Shown one piece after another: positions 63,462 through 64,000 of a DNA stretch of 64,000 nt (its first letter is position 1; the number at the start of each line of letters is the position of its first letter). This DNA is from Lumbricus rubellus (taxonomy: Eukaryota > Annelida > Clitellata > Crassiclitellata > Lumbricidae), in assembly GCA_945859605.1 (NCBI GenBank), contig OX243816.1, forward strand, positions 24,626,199-24,690,198. Direction: 5' to 3'. The position numbers and the translations under genes were made by a program. A model generated the notes under the pieces. That model saw nothing but the letters and a program-made list of their open reading frames with translations. It searched no databases and had not been told where the DNA came from.

Positions 63462-64000
63462 CTACGAAATGACCCACAAAAAAGTTGTAAGGTGTGTTAT
63501 GAAAATTTTCTGCTTTCTTAGGTCTGGTGATCAACATACTAAACGTTGCAAGAAATGGTCTTAATGGCCAGTGGTCTATTTTTGGCGGGAAAAAAGATGG
63601 CCGCCAATTGGATGAGGCTTGGAATCTGGAAATGATACTGTTAGAAGCAGATTATGTAACAATTTAGTCACATGGTTTTGTAGACTAATTTGACCCTTCT
63701 GAGAACGAAAATCGTGGTTAGCAAGCTTGATTTTTAGCGGTTGCATGGGAAAACAAGATGGCGGCTAACATGGCGGCCGATTGCTTAAAAAGGCTGTAAG
63801 TCGGGTATACTATGCGATATGAACTCCATTTTGTAATTATTTTAAATTAAGATGTAAGGGTTCCAGGCATGCAATGGAATCAAACACACATCTGTAGCAC
63901 TGGAATAAAACCAAAATGGCGGGGGAAATGGCGGCCAGAATGTTGAAATTGCTATAAGTGAAGTGATGTATGCAATGGAAACATGAATTCGGACTCCAAG
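63462..64000. other. Right edge, degenerate ~150-bp repetition
   Basis: Words such as AAGATGGCGGCTAACATGGC, AAAATGGCGGGGGAAATGGC and AAGATGGCCGCC recur about every 150 bp. No coding region or known element recognised; it may be the edge of another repeat. Confidence 0.45.

Overview
This is an animal nuclear genome window, probably from a marine invertebrate. The evidence is a spliced metazoan SMG6 gene with 3-11 kb introns, CCCTAA telomere-like tracts, and a dense, deeply nested transposon load (RTE and CR1/L2-type LINEs, tRNA-SINEs, hAT, Tc1/mariner, Mutator-like fold-back, Polinton, LTR elements). I cannot name the species from sequence alone. No bacterial features are present.

The only host gene I can support is SMG6 (EST1A, the endonuclease of nonsense-mediated mRNA decay). 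Its last six recognisable coding exons lie on the + strand at 6073-6279, 17091-17237, 20503-20683, 30396-30607, 41117-41198 and 47242-47372. They join with compatible phases into 319 C-terminal residues that include the whole PIN nuclease domain, and end at a TGA at 47372. Upstream exons lie beyond or were not recognised in the first 6 kb. The 41 kb they span is otherwise almost entirely intron made of transposons.

Layout. 1-6 kb: a 900-bp fold-back element with a FLYWCH zinc-finger reading frame, a second inverted-repeat element, a SINE, and a 2.45-kb hAT element with a smaller hAT inside it. 6-17 kb: LINE pieces, two small hATs, and a nest in which an element with 17-bp inverted ends contains a hAT, which contains a 60-bp minisatellite, which contains a near-complete RTE LINE. 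17-30 kb: hAT, a piggyBac-like candidate, a 2.1-kb fold-back element inserted in an RTE, and a SINE-LINE-LINE chimera. 30-47 kb: a 69-bp minisatellite directly behind an SMG6 splice donor, inverted LINE ends, mariner elements, and a Polinton DNA polymerase gene split by a LINE.

47-64 kb, downstream of SMG6: two more fold-back elements (47992-49120 and 49432-50644), a mariner interrupted by a gag-like retroelement fragment and by a further DNA transposon, and a 7.7-kb LTR element (55807-63461) that shows acidic reading frames but no recognisable gag-pol and itself carries two hATs, one with a mariner inside.

The most unusual theme is a set of four fold-back elements. Their inverted arms are built of short tandem subrepeats, three of the four have an internal repeat array, and each is flanked by an 8-9 bp target-site duplication. 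They share architecture but not sequence. One carries a FLYWCH finger of the kind found in Mutator-like transposases, which suggests a Mutator-related origin. Several insertions can be proved inside the window, because removing the element and one duplication restores a reading frame, an inverted repeat or a paralogous empty site.
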